Below are positions 42,314 to 51,646 of a DNA stretch of 64,000 nucleotides, one piece after another. Source of the stretch: Streptomyces sp. NBC_01451 (GTDB taxonomy: Bacteria > Actinomycetota > Actinomycetes > Streptomycetales > Streptomycetaceae); contig NZ_CP109479.1 in the NCBI RefSeq assembly GCF_036227485.1, forward strand, positions 7,874,001 through 7,938,000, read 5' to 3'. The number at the start of each line of letters is the position of its first letter. The stretch's first letter is position 1. The position numbers and the translations under genes are program-made. The notes below the pieces were generated by a model that was given only the letters and a program-made list of their open reading frames with translations, searched no databases and was not told the DNA's origin.

Positions 42314-45300
42314 TTGAGCGTGGTTCTGTTCCGCAGGCCGGCCCGCCGCCGGGGCCCGGACATGCCCGAGGGCGAGCTGACTCTCCAGGAACCGCCGACG
42401 CTCCCCGAGGTCGTCGCCGACAGCTCGGCCATCTGGACCTATCTGCCGATGGCCATGATGTCCGTGTCGATGATGCTGATGTTCATCAGGCCCGGCGGCG
42501 GCAACGGCGCGTTCATGTACATCGCCCTCGGCATGATGGTGATGGCCTCGGCCGCCATGATGGTCGGCCAGGTGATGCGCAAGGCGGGCGAACGCAAGGA
42601 GCGTCTGCGCGGTGAGCGGCGCGACTACCTCCGCTACCTCACCCAGACCCGCCGCAAGGTCCACCGGGCCGTCGTGGAGCAGCAGTTGGCGCTGGCCTGG
42701 CGCCACCCCGACCCCAAGGTCCTGCGCGCCATGGTGCGGACGACCCGTCTGTGGGAACGGCGCGTCAAGGACGAGGACTTCGGCGAGGTGCGGATAGCCG
42801 TCGGCGACCAGCAGTTCGCCATGCGGCTCAACCCCCTGTCCACCAAGCCCGTGGAGGACCTCGAACCCCTCTCCGCCCACGCCCTGCGCCGATTCGTCCG
42901 CGCCTACAGCACGGTCCCCGACCAGCCCATCGCCCTTTATCTGCGCTCCTGGTCCCGCGTCCTGACCCGCGGCGACGACGCCGCCGTACGCGCCATGGTG
43001 CGGGCCGCGCTCTGCCAACTCGCCCTGTTCCACCCGCCGGAGGAGCTGTGGGTGGCGCTGTGCGTGTCCGACGAGCGGCGCGCGGAGTGGGAGTGGGTGA
43101 AGTGGCTGCCGCACAACCTGCACCCCCAGGAGCAGGACGGCGCGGGCCCCGCCCGGATGGTCGCCACCGCCTTCAACGACCTGGAGGACCTGCTCGGTGC
43201 CGAGTTCACCGAACGCCCGGTCTTCGATCCCGAGGCGGTACCCGGCCGCGACGAGCCCTTCACCGTCATCGTCGTCGACGGCGTCACCGTGCCCGCCGGC
43301 CACCGCCTCGACGGCCCCGGCTTCCGCAACACCATCGTCCTCGACCTCTCCGGCGCCCTCACCTGGCGCCCCGGCCGCTCGACCCTGCGCCTGGACGTGA
43401 CCCCGGGCGCGGTACGGCTGGTACGCACCGACCGCACCCGCAAGGAACAGACCACCCTCCTCGGCCGCCCCGACCGGGTCGGCCCGGCCGCCGCCGAGTC
43501 GCTGGCCCGGCTGATCGCCCCCTACCGGATGGGCCTGACCGCCGACTCCGCCGAACCCCTCGCCGCCGACGTCCAGTTGACGACCCTGCTCGGCATCCCC
43601 GACCTCTACCGCCACGATCCGCCGACCCTGTGGCGCAAACACACCGGTGCCGCCCGGCTGCGCGTGCCGGTCGCGATCGGCGCCGACGGCGCGCCCGTCG
43701 AACTCGACATCAAGGAGTCCGCGCAGGGCGGCATGGGCCCGCACGGCATGCTGATCGGCGCCACCGGCTCCGGCAAGAGCGAACTGCTGCGCACCCTGGT
43801 CCTGGGCCTGGCCCTCACCAACTCCTCAGAGACCCTGAACTTCATCCTGGTCGACTTCAAGGGCGGCGCGACCTTCCTCGGCCTGGACGAACTCCCGCAC
43901 ACCTCGGCCGTGATCACCAACCTGGCGGACGAAGTGGCCCTGGTGGACCGGATGCAGGACGCCCTGCACGGCGAACTGATCCGCCGCCAGGAGCTGTTGA
44001 GGGCGGCCGGAAACTACTCCTCGGCCCTGGAGTACGAGAAGGCGAGAGCCGCGGGCACACCCCTGGCCCCCCTTCCCAGCCTCTTCGTCGTCGTCGACGA
44101 GTTCAGCGAACTCCTCGCCGCACACCGGGAGTTCATGGACCTGTTCGTGATGATCGGCCGCCTCGGCCGCTCTCTCGGCGTCCATCTCCTCCTCGCCTCC
44201 CAACGCCTGGACGAGGGCCGTATGCACCAGTTGGAGAGCCACCTCTCCTACCGGGTGGGCCTGCGCACCTTCTCCGCGATGGAGAGCCGGGGCGTCCTCG
44301 GCGTCCCCGACGCCTACCAGCTCCCCTCGCAGCCCGGCGCCGGCTTCCTCAAGAGCGGCGTCGAGGCACTGACCCGCTTCCGGGCCGCCTACGTCTCCGG
44401 CCCGTACCGGCACCGGCGCGGCGCCGTCGTACAGGCCCGCGTGGCCAGCCAGGTGGTGCCCTGGTCGGCGGGCTGGGTGGTGCCACGCACCCCGGTGGCC
44501 GTCCCCGACCCGCAGCAGGAGGAGGAGACGGAGTCCGCCGACAGCCTCCTGAGTGTCGCCCTGGACCGCCTGCGCGGCCACGGCCCGACCGCCCACCAGG
44601 TCTGGCTGCCCCCGCTGGGCGCACCCCCCGCCCTGAACGCCCTGCTCCCGGGCCTGGCCCCCACCCCCGACCGTGGCCTGTCGGCGACGGGCTGGCCCGG
44701 CACGGGCCGCCTGCGCGTCCCGGTGGGCCTGGTGGACAAGCCCTTCGACCAGCGCCGGGACCCCCTGGTGGTGGACCTGTCGGCGGGCGGCGGCCACGTG
44801 GCGATAGCGGGCGGCTCCCAGAGCGGCAAGTCCACGGTCCTGCGCACCCTGATAGGCAGCCTCGCCCTCACCCACACCCCCGCCGAAGTCCAGTTCTACT
44901 GCCTGGACTTCGGCGGCGGCACCCTCTCCTCCCTGGCCGGCCTGCCGCACGTCGGCGGCGTCGCGGCCCGGCTGGACAGCGAACGCATCAGCCGTACGGT
45001 GGCCGAGGTCACCGGCGTTCTCAACCAGCGCGAGCAGTTCTTCCTCGACCACGGCATCGACTCCATGGCCACCTACCGGCGGCGCCGGGCGGCGGGGGAG
45101 TTCGCGGACGAGACACACGGCGACGTCTTCCTGGTCGTCGACGGCTGGGCACAGGTCAAGCAGAACTTCGACAGCCTGCTGCCCACCTTCAACCAACTCG
45201 CGACCGGCGGCCTGAACTACGGCATCCACCTCATCGTCACCACCACCCGCTGGGTGGAGCTGTCCGCCCAGATCCGTGACCAGAGCGCCACCCGCCTGGA

Positions 45301-46291
45301 ACTGCGGCTGGGCGACACCATGGACTCGGTCGTGGACGTCCGAAAGGCCGCCACCGTGCCCCGCACACCGGGCCGGGGCCTGACCGTCGGGGACAAGCTC
45401 CACTTCCTGGCCGCCCTCCCGCGCATCGACGGCAGCGACAACGCCGAGGACCTCGCGGAGGGCGTGACAGCGCTGGTGGAGAGGATCGCCGCGGAATGGA
45501 GCGGCCCGCCCGCACCGCCCGTACGCATGCTCCCGCACCGCCTGCCGTCCTCGGCGCTCCCCGAGCCCGAACTGTCGGAAGGCCTGCGCCTCCCGCTGGG
45601 CCAGGACGAGGAGACGCTCTCCACCGTCTGGCACGACTTCAGCCGCACCCCCCATCTGGTGGCCGTCGGCGACACGGAGAGCGGCAAGACCAACCTGCTG
45701 CGCCTGGCCGCCAAGGCGATCACCGACCGCTACACGGCCGCCGAGGCCCGCATCCTGGTCGTCGACTACCGCCGCGACCTGGTGGACGCGGTGCCCGCCG
45801 AGTACCAGTTGGGCCACGCGGTGGCGGTGGACGCCCTGAAGGAACTGGTGGGCGGCTCGGCCCGGGCCCTGAAGACACGCCTCCCGGGCCCGGACATCAC
45901 CCCCGCCCGGATGCGCCTCGCCGACTGGTGGAACGGCCCCCGTCTGTTCGTCCTGGTGGACGACTACGACATGGTCGTGGGCAGCAACAACTACGACCAC
46001 CCCTTCGCCCCGCTCTTCGACCACCTGGCCCTGGGCCACGAACTGGGCCTGCACGTGATCGCGGTCCGCTCGGCGACGGGGGCGGGGCGTGGCCTGAACG
46101 ACCAGCTCCTCCGACGCCTGGACGAGGTCAACACGCCGGGTGTGCTGCTGTCCTGCCCCCCGAGCGAGGGCTACGTCTTCGGCAACATCAAGCCACGCAA
46201 CCTGCCACCGGGCCGGGCCCAGTACGTGGTGCGGCGGAAGGCGACGCTGATCCAGACGGCGGTGGTGGAGGACCGGCAGGAGGAATCCTGA
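42314..46291 (+). CDS. eccC: EccC, ESX FtsK/SpoIIIE-type secretion ATPase
   Basis: A 1,325-residue protein: N-terminal RRPARRRGPDMP, two membrane segments (residues about 40-90), a DUF domain, then three ATPase domains. Walker A motifs are GATGSGKS near 482, GGSQSGKS near 833 and GDTESGKT near 1118, each with a downstream Asp-rich Walker B (LVDFKGGA, VVDGWAQ, LVDDYDM). EccC recognises WXG100 signals and powers export. I start it at the TTG at 42314, 8 bases after AGGAG; the frame extends to 42218 but that leader is not EccC-like. It is transcribed opposite to the rest of the core, unlike mycobacterial ESX loci. Confidence 0.95.
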   Translation: MSVVLFRRPARRRGPDMPEGELTLQEPPTLPEVVADSSAIWTYLPMAMMSVSMMLMFIRPGGGNGAFMYIALGMMVMASAAMMVGQVMRKAGERKERLRGERRDYLRYLTQTRRKVHRAVVEQQLALAWRHPDPKVLRAMVRTTRLWERRVKDEDFGEVRIAVGDQQFAMRLNPLSTKPVEDLEPLSAHALRRFVRAYSTVPDQPIALYLRSWSRVLTRGDDAAVRAMVRAALCQLALFHPPEELWVALCVSDERRAEWEWVKWLPHNLHPQEQDGAGPARMVATAFNDLEDLLGAEFTERPVFDPEAVPGRDEPFTVIVVDGVTVPAGHRLDGPGFRNTIVLDLSGALTWRPGRSTLRLDVTPGAVRLVRTDRTRKEQTTLLGRPDRVGPAAAESLARLIAPYRMGLTADSAEPLAADVQLTTLLGIPDLYRHDPPTLWRKHTGAARLRVPVAIGADGAPVELDIKESAQGGMGPHGMLIGATGSGKSELLRTLVLGLALTNSSETLNFILVDFKGGATFLGLDELPHTSAVITNLADEVALVDRMQDALHGELIRRQELLRAAGNYSSALEYEKARAAGTPLAPLPSLFVVVDEFSELLAAHREFMDLFVMIGRLGRSLGVHLLLASQRLDEGRMHQLESHLSYRVGLRTFSAMESRGVLGVPDAYQLPSQPGAGFLKSGVEALTRFRAAYVSGPYRHRRGAVVQARVASQVVPWSAGWVVPRTPVAVPDPQQEEETESADSLLSVALDRLRGHGPTAHQVWLPPLGAPPALNALLPGLAPTPDRGLSATGWPGTGRLRVPVGLVDKPFDQRRDPLVVDLSAGGGHVAIAGGSQSGKSTVLRTLIGSLALTHTPAEVQFYCLDFGGGTLSSLAGLPHVGGVAARLDSERISRTVAEVTGVLNQREQFFLDHGIDSMATYRRRRAAGEFADETHGDVFLVVDGWAQVKQNFDSLLPTFNQLATGGLNYGIHLIVTTTRWVELSAQIRDQSATRLELRLGDTMDSVVDVRKAATVPRTPGRGLTVGDKLHFLAALPRIDGSDNAEDLAEGVTALVERIAAEWSGPPAPPVRMLPHRLPSSALPEPELSEGLRLPLGQDEETLSTVWHDFSRTPHLVAVGDTESGKTNLLRLAAKAITDRYTAAEARILVVDYRRDLVDAVPAEYQLGHAVAVDALKELVGGSARALKTRLPGPDITPARMRLADWWNGPRLFVLVDDYDMVVGSNNYDHPFAPLFDHLALGHELGLHVIAVRSATGAGRGLNDQLLRRLDEVNTPGVLLSCPPSEGYVFGNIKPRNLPPGRAQYVVRRKATLIQTAVVEDRQEES

Positions 46292-46314
46292 GGCGAAGGC
46301 TTGTTCCGCTCCCG

Positions 46315-46560
46315 CCGCCCCTACCCGTCCCGTCCTCGGGGGCCGCGCCCCCGAACCCCCGCTACGGCCCTGAACGGGCCTTGTCCTCAAACGCCGGACA
46401 GGCTGGAGGTGCGGGCCTGGGCTTCATGTTTCAGTGCCGACCGGCATTCCCGGCCCGTCCGGCGTTTGAGGACGAGGCCGTTCAGGCCGACAAGGGGGGG
46501 TCTGGGGGCGCGGCCCCCGAGGACGGGACGGGGAAAGGGCGGCGGGGGCGGTGAAACCGC
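46315..46560. repeat. Long imperfect inverted repeat between eccC and mycP
   Basis: The arms share CCCGTCCCGTCCTCGGGGG with CCGCGCCCCC directly behind it, and GTCCTCAAACGCCGGAC pairs with GTCCGGCGTTTGAGGAC. Together they could fold the whole gap between two convergent genes and stop transcription from both sides. Part of the left arm recurs at 59461-59491. I recall the AAACGCCGGAC motif as a common Streptomyces intergenic repeat. Confidence 0.75.
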
Positions 46561-47742
46561 CTACGACGCCCGCCACCCCCGAGCCCGCCCCCGAGGCACC
46601 ACCACCGCCACCCACACCACCACCAACAACCCCGCCCCACCCCCCGCCGCGAACAACACCGCCCTCCGCGTAGGCCCCGCCCCCGCATCCTCGGGCAACC
46701 GCACAGCGGCCTCCCGCGAAGGCCCCGCCGCACCCACCCCACGCCCCACAGCCCCCACAGACGTCACGGCCGCGTACGGATCCACCCGAGGCACCGCGTC
46801 GGGATAGGCCGTGGCCACCATCCGCGCGGCGACCTCCGCCCCCGTCAACCCGGGATGCGCGGCCCGCACCAACGCCGCCGCCCCCGCCACGAATCCGGCC
46901 GCGAAAGACGCCCCGGACCCGATGTAGTGCCCGCTGCCCCTGGGCCCCGGCCCGACGACCCCGTCCCCGGGCGCGACCAGATCGGCGTCGAGGGGCACCA
47001 GCGCGTTGTCGGGCCGCGCACCAGTGGAGTCCACGTCGAGCACGGACAGCACGCCCTCCTGCGCGGCAGGCCAGTACGCACGGGGCACCGGCGCCTCATC
47101 GGCACCGCGCTTCGCCGGCGGATCGGGAACGGCGGCGGCCACCACCAGCGCATCGTGCGCGACCGCCTCCTCGACAGCCGCCGTCAACGCCGCAGACCCC
47201 TGCACGAGCGCCGGCGACACCTGGATCACCTTCGCCCCGGCCTGAACCGCCGCACTGATCCCCGCGGCGACACTCGCCGCGGTGGCCGTCCCCCGCGCGT
47301 CCGTGCCCCGCACCGCCACGATCCGGGCCCGCTGGGCGACTCCGGCGAACCGCACCCCGTCCGTGGCCGCCGACGCGATCAGCCCGGCGACGAAACTCCC
47401 GTGCCCGACACAGTCCTGCCCGGCATCCCCGACCGCCGTCACCCGCCCCTTCAGCGAGGGCGCGCTCGTGGACACCCCGGTGTCCACGACAGCCACGGTC
47501 ACCCCGGCCCCGGCCGAGAACTCCCACGCGCGGGGCAGTTGCAGACTCTGCTGCTCCCACGGCACGGAGGTGGCCCGCTCGGCGGAGGCCCCCGTACAGG
47601 CGTCGTCGGCAGCGAGCCGCGACGGCATCACCGGCAGCCGTACCGGCGAACCGTCCGCGGCGGAGGCGGCCGGAGAGCCGAGAAGGACGAGCGGAAGAAG
47701 CACGGCGAACGTCCGGGCCGGACGGAGACGGGGGCGACGCAT
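46561..47742 (-). CDS. mycP: Mycosin-like subtilase of the ESX system
   Basis: A 393-residue S8 peptidase. It has an N-terminal signal or anchor (TFAVLLPLVLLGSPAASA), a catalytic domain with D87 (VVDTG), H114 (GHGSFVAG) and S279 (GASFAAG), and a C-terminal membrane anchor (AVLFAAGGGAGLLVVVWVAVVV) with a basic tail. Mycosins sit outside the membrane and stabilise or trim the ESX machine and its substrates. The usual AAAGN oxyanion-hole Asn is replaced (AAAVPD), so proteolysis may be weak or lost. The ATG at 47742 has AGGA about 9 bases ahead; a longer frame lacks a signal. It is convergent with eccC. Confidence 0.88.
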   Translation of the reverse strand: MRRPRLRPARTFAVLLPLVLLGSPAASAADGSPVRLPVMPSRLAADDACTGASAERATSVPWEQQSLQLPRAWEFSAGAGVTVAVVDTGVSTSAPSLKGRVTAVGDAGQDCVGHGSFVAGLIASAATDGVRFAGVAQRARIVAVRGTDARGTATAASVAAGISAAVQAGAKVIQVSPALVQGSAALTAAVEEAVAHDALVVAAAVPDPPAKRGADEAPVPRAYWPAAQEGVLSVLDVDSTGARPDNALVPLDADLVAPGDGVVGPGPRGSGHYIGSGASFAAGFVAGAAALVRAAHPGLTGAEVAARMVATAYPDAVPRVDPYAAVTSVGAVGRGVGAAGPSREAAVRLPEDAGAGPTRRAVLFAAGGGAGLLVVVWVAVVVPRGRARGWRAS

Positions 47743-47893
47743 GGACCGAATCCTATGGCGCGAGAGAACGAGTCGCCGACGCCCCCAGCCACAACCGGCG
47801 CCCAGCTCAACCGAGTTGACCGAGCTGAGAAAGGCGCCCCGGGGAAACCGGAACCCCGTGAGGCGAAGAGGCGGCGAGGACACCCCCGCCGGC

Positions 47894-50800
47894 TCACCCC
47901 ACCCGAGGAACGTCCCCCGGCACCAACAACCGCAGGTCGTCCAGCCCCGGCGCGGCCATCACGCTGACCCGCCCGGCCTGACGCGTCATCATGCCCTCCA
48001 GCACCTGCCGCGCCAGCCGCGCGTTGCCGAACGAGCGGTCCCTCGGCAGCGCGTCGAAGTACTCGCGCAGCACGGCCCCGGTCCCCGGCCCGCACTCGTA
48101 ACCCGCGCTGTCCGCGTGCATCCGTACGATCGTGACCAGCTCGTCGGACGAGTAGTCCGCGAACTCGACGCGCCGTGAGAACCGTGACGACAGGCCGGGG
48201 TTGGAGGCCATGAAGCCCTCCATCTCCCTCGTGTAGCCCGCGACGATCACCACCACCTGCTCCCGGTGGTCCTCCATCAGCTTGAGCAGCGTGTCCACGG
48301 CCTCCTGTCCGAAGTCGGACCCGGACCCCGACCCGGCGGGCGTCAGCGTGTACGCCTCGTCGATGAACAGCACGCCGCCCAGGGCCCGTTCGAAGACCTC
48401 ACGGGTGAGCTGCGCGGTGTGTCCCACATACCGTCCGACGAGGTCGGCCCGGGACACCTCCACCAACTGCCCGCGCGGCAGCACCCCGAGGGAGACCAGC
48501 AGCTCGCCGTAGAGCCGGGCCACGGTCGTCTTGCCGGTGCCGGGCGGGCCGCTGAAGACGAGGTGGTGGCTGATCCGGGGCGCCGGCAGACCGGCGGCCT
48601 CGCGCTGGCGGGCCGTCGAGAGAAGGTTGACGAGGTCGGTGACGTCGCGTTTGACCGCGGCCAGCCCCACCATGTCACCGAGCCTGGACAGCGCGTCGCT
48701 CCTCGTGTCCCCGCCCGCGTCCGCGCCCGCCGCCGCTGCGGCCTCCGCCCCGACGTCCTCCGGGAGCAGCAACGAGAGGTCGCGCTCGCCGACCTCGGCC
48801 AGCCCGGCCAGCCGTACGGCCTGCCGGTCGACCATCTCCTCGAAGACCTGCCGGGCGGCCCGGCCGTTGCCGAACGTGGCGTCCTTCGGCATGCGTTCGA
48901 AGTGCGTGGCCAGCGCGGCGGCCGTGCCCTCGCCCAGTTCGTACTGGTGGCGGACGCACATGCTCTCCATGATCGCGACCAGCTCGGGGACCGAGTAGTT
49001 CTCGAACTCCACGGTCCGCGAGAACCGGGACGCCAGACCGGGGTTGGAGCCGAGGAACGACTGCATCTCGCCGGAGTACCCGGCCGCGACGACGACCACG
49101 TCCTCCCGGTGGTCCTCCATGAGCTTCAGCAGCGTGTCCACCGCCTCCCGCCCGAAGTCCGCCCCCGAACTCCCGCTGTCGGCCGTCAGGGTGTACGCCT
49201 CGTCGATGAACAGCACCCCGCCCAGTGCCCGGTTGAACGCCTCGGTGGCCTTGATCGCCGTACCGCCGATGACCTGGGCGACGAGATCGGCCCGTGAGAC
49301 CTCCACCAGGTGCCCGGAGCGCAGTGCGCCCAGCTGGGCCAGGATGGTGCCGTAGAGCCGGGCCACCGTCGTCTTGCCGGTGCCGGGCGGGCCCGCGAAG
49401 ACCAGATGGCGGCTCATCGGCGGTGCGGACATGCCGAGTTGGGCGCGGCGCTGCGCCAGCTGCGTGAGGTTGACCAGCGTACGGACCTGCTGCTTGACGT
49501 TGGACAGGCCGATGAGCGCCTCCAGTTCGGCGAGCGGGCCCGTCTCGGCCGCCGCGCCGCCGCCGGCCGGGGCGGTTCCGGCGGGGTCGGTGCCCTCGCT
49601 GTCGCCGTAACCCCAGGCGTCCCGCTGGCCGTTGCCGTTGCTGGTGAGCCCCTCGACGGCCAGCCGGTCGCCCTGCTTGGACTGGATCAGGCCGCCGCCC
49701 TTGTTGTCACGGACCACGCAGTTGACGACGGACACCGGGTCGGTGCTCTCGACCCGCAGGCCGTCCTTCGAACTGCCGCCGATCTCGCAGGCGTTGAAGG
49801 AGGCCCGGCCCCCCTCGCGGACCAGGACGCCGTTCTCGGCGGCGGCGTTCACCTTGACCCGGGTCGCGGTGAGTTCGCCCTCCGCGTCGACGACGACACC
49901 GTCGCCGGCCGGCTCACGGAACTCGCAGTCGCGGGCGGTGGCGCTGCCGCCCGCGGCCACCATCAGGCCCACGCCGGCCGGCGCGAGGACGGTGGTGCCG
50001 CCGAGGTACAGGTTGCCGTCGCTCTCGACATGGACACCCGCGCCACCGGCCCGGTCGATCTCACTGTCCTCCAGCCGGCCCCGCCCGTCCTTGACGGCCT
50101 CCACACCGTGGCCGCCCGAGCCGCTGACCCTGGCCCGGCGCAGCATGGGATTGGCGCCGCTGCGCACGCTGATGCCGACTCCGGCGGCGTCGATGACGTC
50201 CAGCCGGTCCAGCTCGGCGGTGGACTCCTCCTCCAGGAGCACGCCCGTCGCCGCGCAGTCCCGCACGGTCAGCGAGGTCAGCGTGGGAGAGGCGGACCCG
50301 GCCACGCGCAGCGCGGGCGCCTGGGAGGTGTCCAGCCAGCAGTCCTCGAACGTGCCGCGCGCCCGGTCGGTGACCAGGATGCCGTTGCCCTCCGTGCGGG
50401 CGGTCCGGCAGCGGCGCAGCAGCGGGTCGCTGCCGTGCGAGACGACGATGGCCGGCCCACTGGTCGCGGTGACCCGGAGCTCCTCCAGGACCGTCCGCGA
50501 GGAGCTGGTCAGATGGACGCCGATGGAGGTGTCGTGCACGACCGTGCGCACCACCTGGGTCGTGCAGTGCTCCTCCAGCGCGATCGAGGGCTTGTCGGTG
50601 GACGATATGTCGCACTCCTCGACGGAGCCCTGCGCCTCACCGTTGGCGAGGACGCCGTTGCCCCGGGCGTCCCGGATGGTGCAGCCGCGCACCGTGACCC
50701 GGCCGCGCTCGCCGATGACCACCCCGGAAGTACCCAGGTGCTCGATGGTGCAGGAGTCCACCGAACTGTCCACGTTCGAGGTGACCACCACCCCGGCCCC

Positions 50801-51223
50801 GGCCGGGCTGCTCACCCGGCAGTCGCGCATCGCCAGCGACCCGGCGCCACGGGCGAGTACGGCCGCCCAGGAGGCACCGGAGACATCGCAGCCGTCCATC
50901 GCGACCTGCCCGCGGGCGGCGTCCACGGCGGGAAGCTCCTCGTCGCGGCCGCGCAGCACCAGGTCGGTGAGCATCACCGCGTCCGCCTTCAGCGTGAGCA
51001 CGCTGCCACGCCGCGGACGTATCTCCACCGTGCCGCGTGCCTGTTCGGCGACGATGGTGACCCGGGTGACGACGACGAGGTTCTCTTCGTAGGTCCCGGG
51101 TCGCACACTGATCACGGCGCCGCTGCGCGCCCTCGCCAGTGCCTCTCCGATCGTCCGAAAGCCCTCGGTGCCCTCCGGGCAGACCGTCAGTACCTGGCGT
51201 GACACGCGCCCTCCATCTCTCAC
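47894..51223 (-). CDS. EccA-like protein: right-handed beta-helix fused to two CbbX-type AAA+ domains
   Basis: A 1,109-residue protein. Residues about 10-525 are parallel beta-helix coils with repeated GVLV / DCEF / ARGNGV turns. After a Gly/Ala linker come two CbbX/EccA-type AAA+ domains, each with GPPGTGKTT (near 611 and 893), GGVLFIDEAYTL and a sensor region SRFSR. EccA proteins are cytosolic ATPases that help load or recycle ESX substrates. Usual EccA has one AAA+ domain behind a TPR region; here a beta-helix replaces the TPR and the ATPase is doubled. Start GTG 51223 has CAGGGA upstream; GTG 51205 is also possible. Confidence 0.85.
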   Translation of the reverse strand: MRDGGRVSRQVLTVCPEGTEGFRTIGEALARARSGAVISVRPGTYEENLVVVTRVTIVAEQARGTVEIRPRRGSVLTLKADAVMLTDLVLRGRDEELPAVDAARGQVAMDGCDVSGASWAAVLARGAGSLAMRDCRVSSPAGAGVVVTSNVDSSVDSCTIEHLGTSGVVIGERGRVTVRGCTIRDARGNGVLANGEAQGSVEECDISSTDKPSIALEEHCTTQVVRTVVHDTSIGVHLTSSSRTVLEELRVTATSGPAIVVSHGSDPLLRRCRTARTEGNGILVTDRARGTFEDCWLDTSQAPALRVAGSASPTLTSLTVRDCAATGVLLEEESTAELDRLDVIDAAGVGISVRSGANPMLRRARVSGSGGHGVEAVKDGRGRLEDSEIDRAGGAGVHVESDGNLYLGGTTVLAPAGVGLMVAAGGSATARDCEFREPAGDGVVVDAEGELTATRVKVNAAAENGVLVREGGRASFNACEIGGSSKDGLRVESTDPVSVVNCVVRDNKGGGLIQSKQGDRLAVEGLTSNGNGQRDAWGYGDSEGTDPAGTAPAGGGAAAETGPLAELEALIGLSNVKQQVRTLVNLTQLAQRRAQLGMSAPPMSRHLVFAGPPGTGKTTVARLYGTILAQLGALRSGHLVEVSRADLVAQVIGGTAIKATEAFNRALGGVLFIDEAYTLTADSGSSGADFGREAVDTLLKLMEDHREDVVVVAAGYSGEMQSFLGSNPGLASRFSRTVEFENYSVPELVAIMESMCVRHQYELGEGTAAALATHFERMPKDATFGNGRAARQVFEEMVDRQAVRLAGLAEVGERDLSLLLPEDVGAEAAAAAGADAGGDTRSDALSRLGDMVGLAAVKRDVTDLVNLLSTARQREAAGLPAPRISHHLVFSGPPGTGKTTVARLYGELLVSLGVLPRGQLVEVSRADLVGRYVGHTAQLTREVFERALGGVLFIDEAYTLTPAGSGSGSDFGQEAVDTLLKLMEDHREQVVVIVAGYTREMEGFMASNPGLSSRFSRRVEFADYSSDELVTIVRMHADSAGYECGPGTGAVLREYFDALPRDRSFGNARLARQVLEGMMTRQAGRVSVMAAPGLDDLRLLVPGDVPRVG

Positions 51224-51373
51224 GGCGTTCCCTGCCCGGCGTGGGCAGCACCATCATGCCGGGACGGACGGGCATGGTCACGCCACAGCCCCCGAAAGCG
51301 GAGACAGCCGGAGGAGGCCCGAGCACAGCGGGAGAAAAGCAGAAAACCCCACGTGAAGTGGGGTCTCAGCGAG

Positions 51374-51458
51374 TGTCCGAGGGGGGACTTGAACCCCCAC
51401 GCCCGATAAAGGGCACTAGCACCTCAAGCTAGCGCGTCTGCCATTCCGCCACCCGGAC
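51374..51458 (-). tRNA. tRNA-Leu (anticodon GAG)
   Basis: On the minus strand the acceptor GTCCGGG pairs with CTCGGAC (one G-U). A D-arm follows, then the anticodon stem CTAGC/GCTAG with loop TTGAGGT (anticodon GAG, reading CUC). A long variable arm typical of leucine tRNA and the T-arm GGGGGTTCAAGTCCCCC complete the cloverleaf. The 3' CCA is not encoded. It lies between the secretion locus and the M20 peptidase gene. Confidence 0.95.
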
Positions 51459-51646
51459 AAGGTGTCTGTCGCGCGGGGTTCCCCCCGTGGCGACGAAGGA
51501 AACATTACCAGGCTTTCCGGGGTGACCGATCACCCCCTGTCGCCGCGTGAACGGTGTGTGACGGGCCCGGACCGGTCTTGGGGCGCGACGCGTCGGGGAG
51601 GGAGGATGAGGGATGACCACCAGCAGGAACAGTGGGAGGTAGCACC

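Noticed and set aside
51374..51458. tRNA gene as an occupied integration site of a mobile element
   Set aside because: No integrase, excisionase or repeated tRNA 3' end is visible in the window; kept only as a boundary observation.
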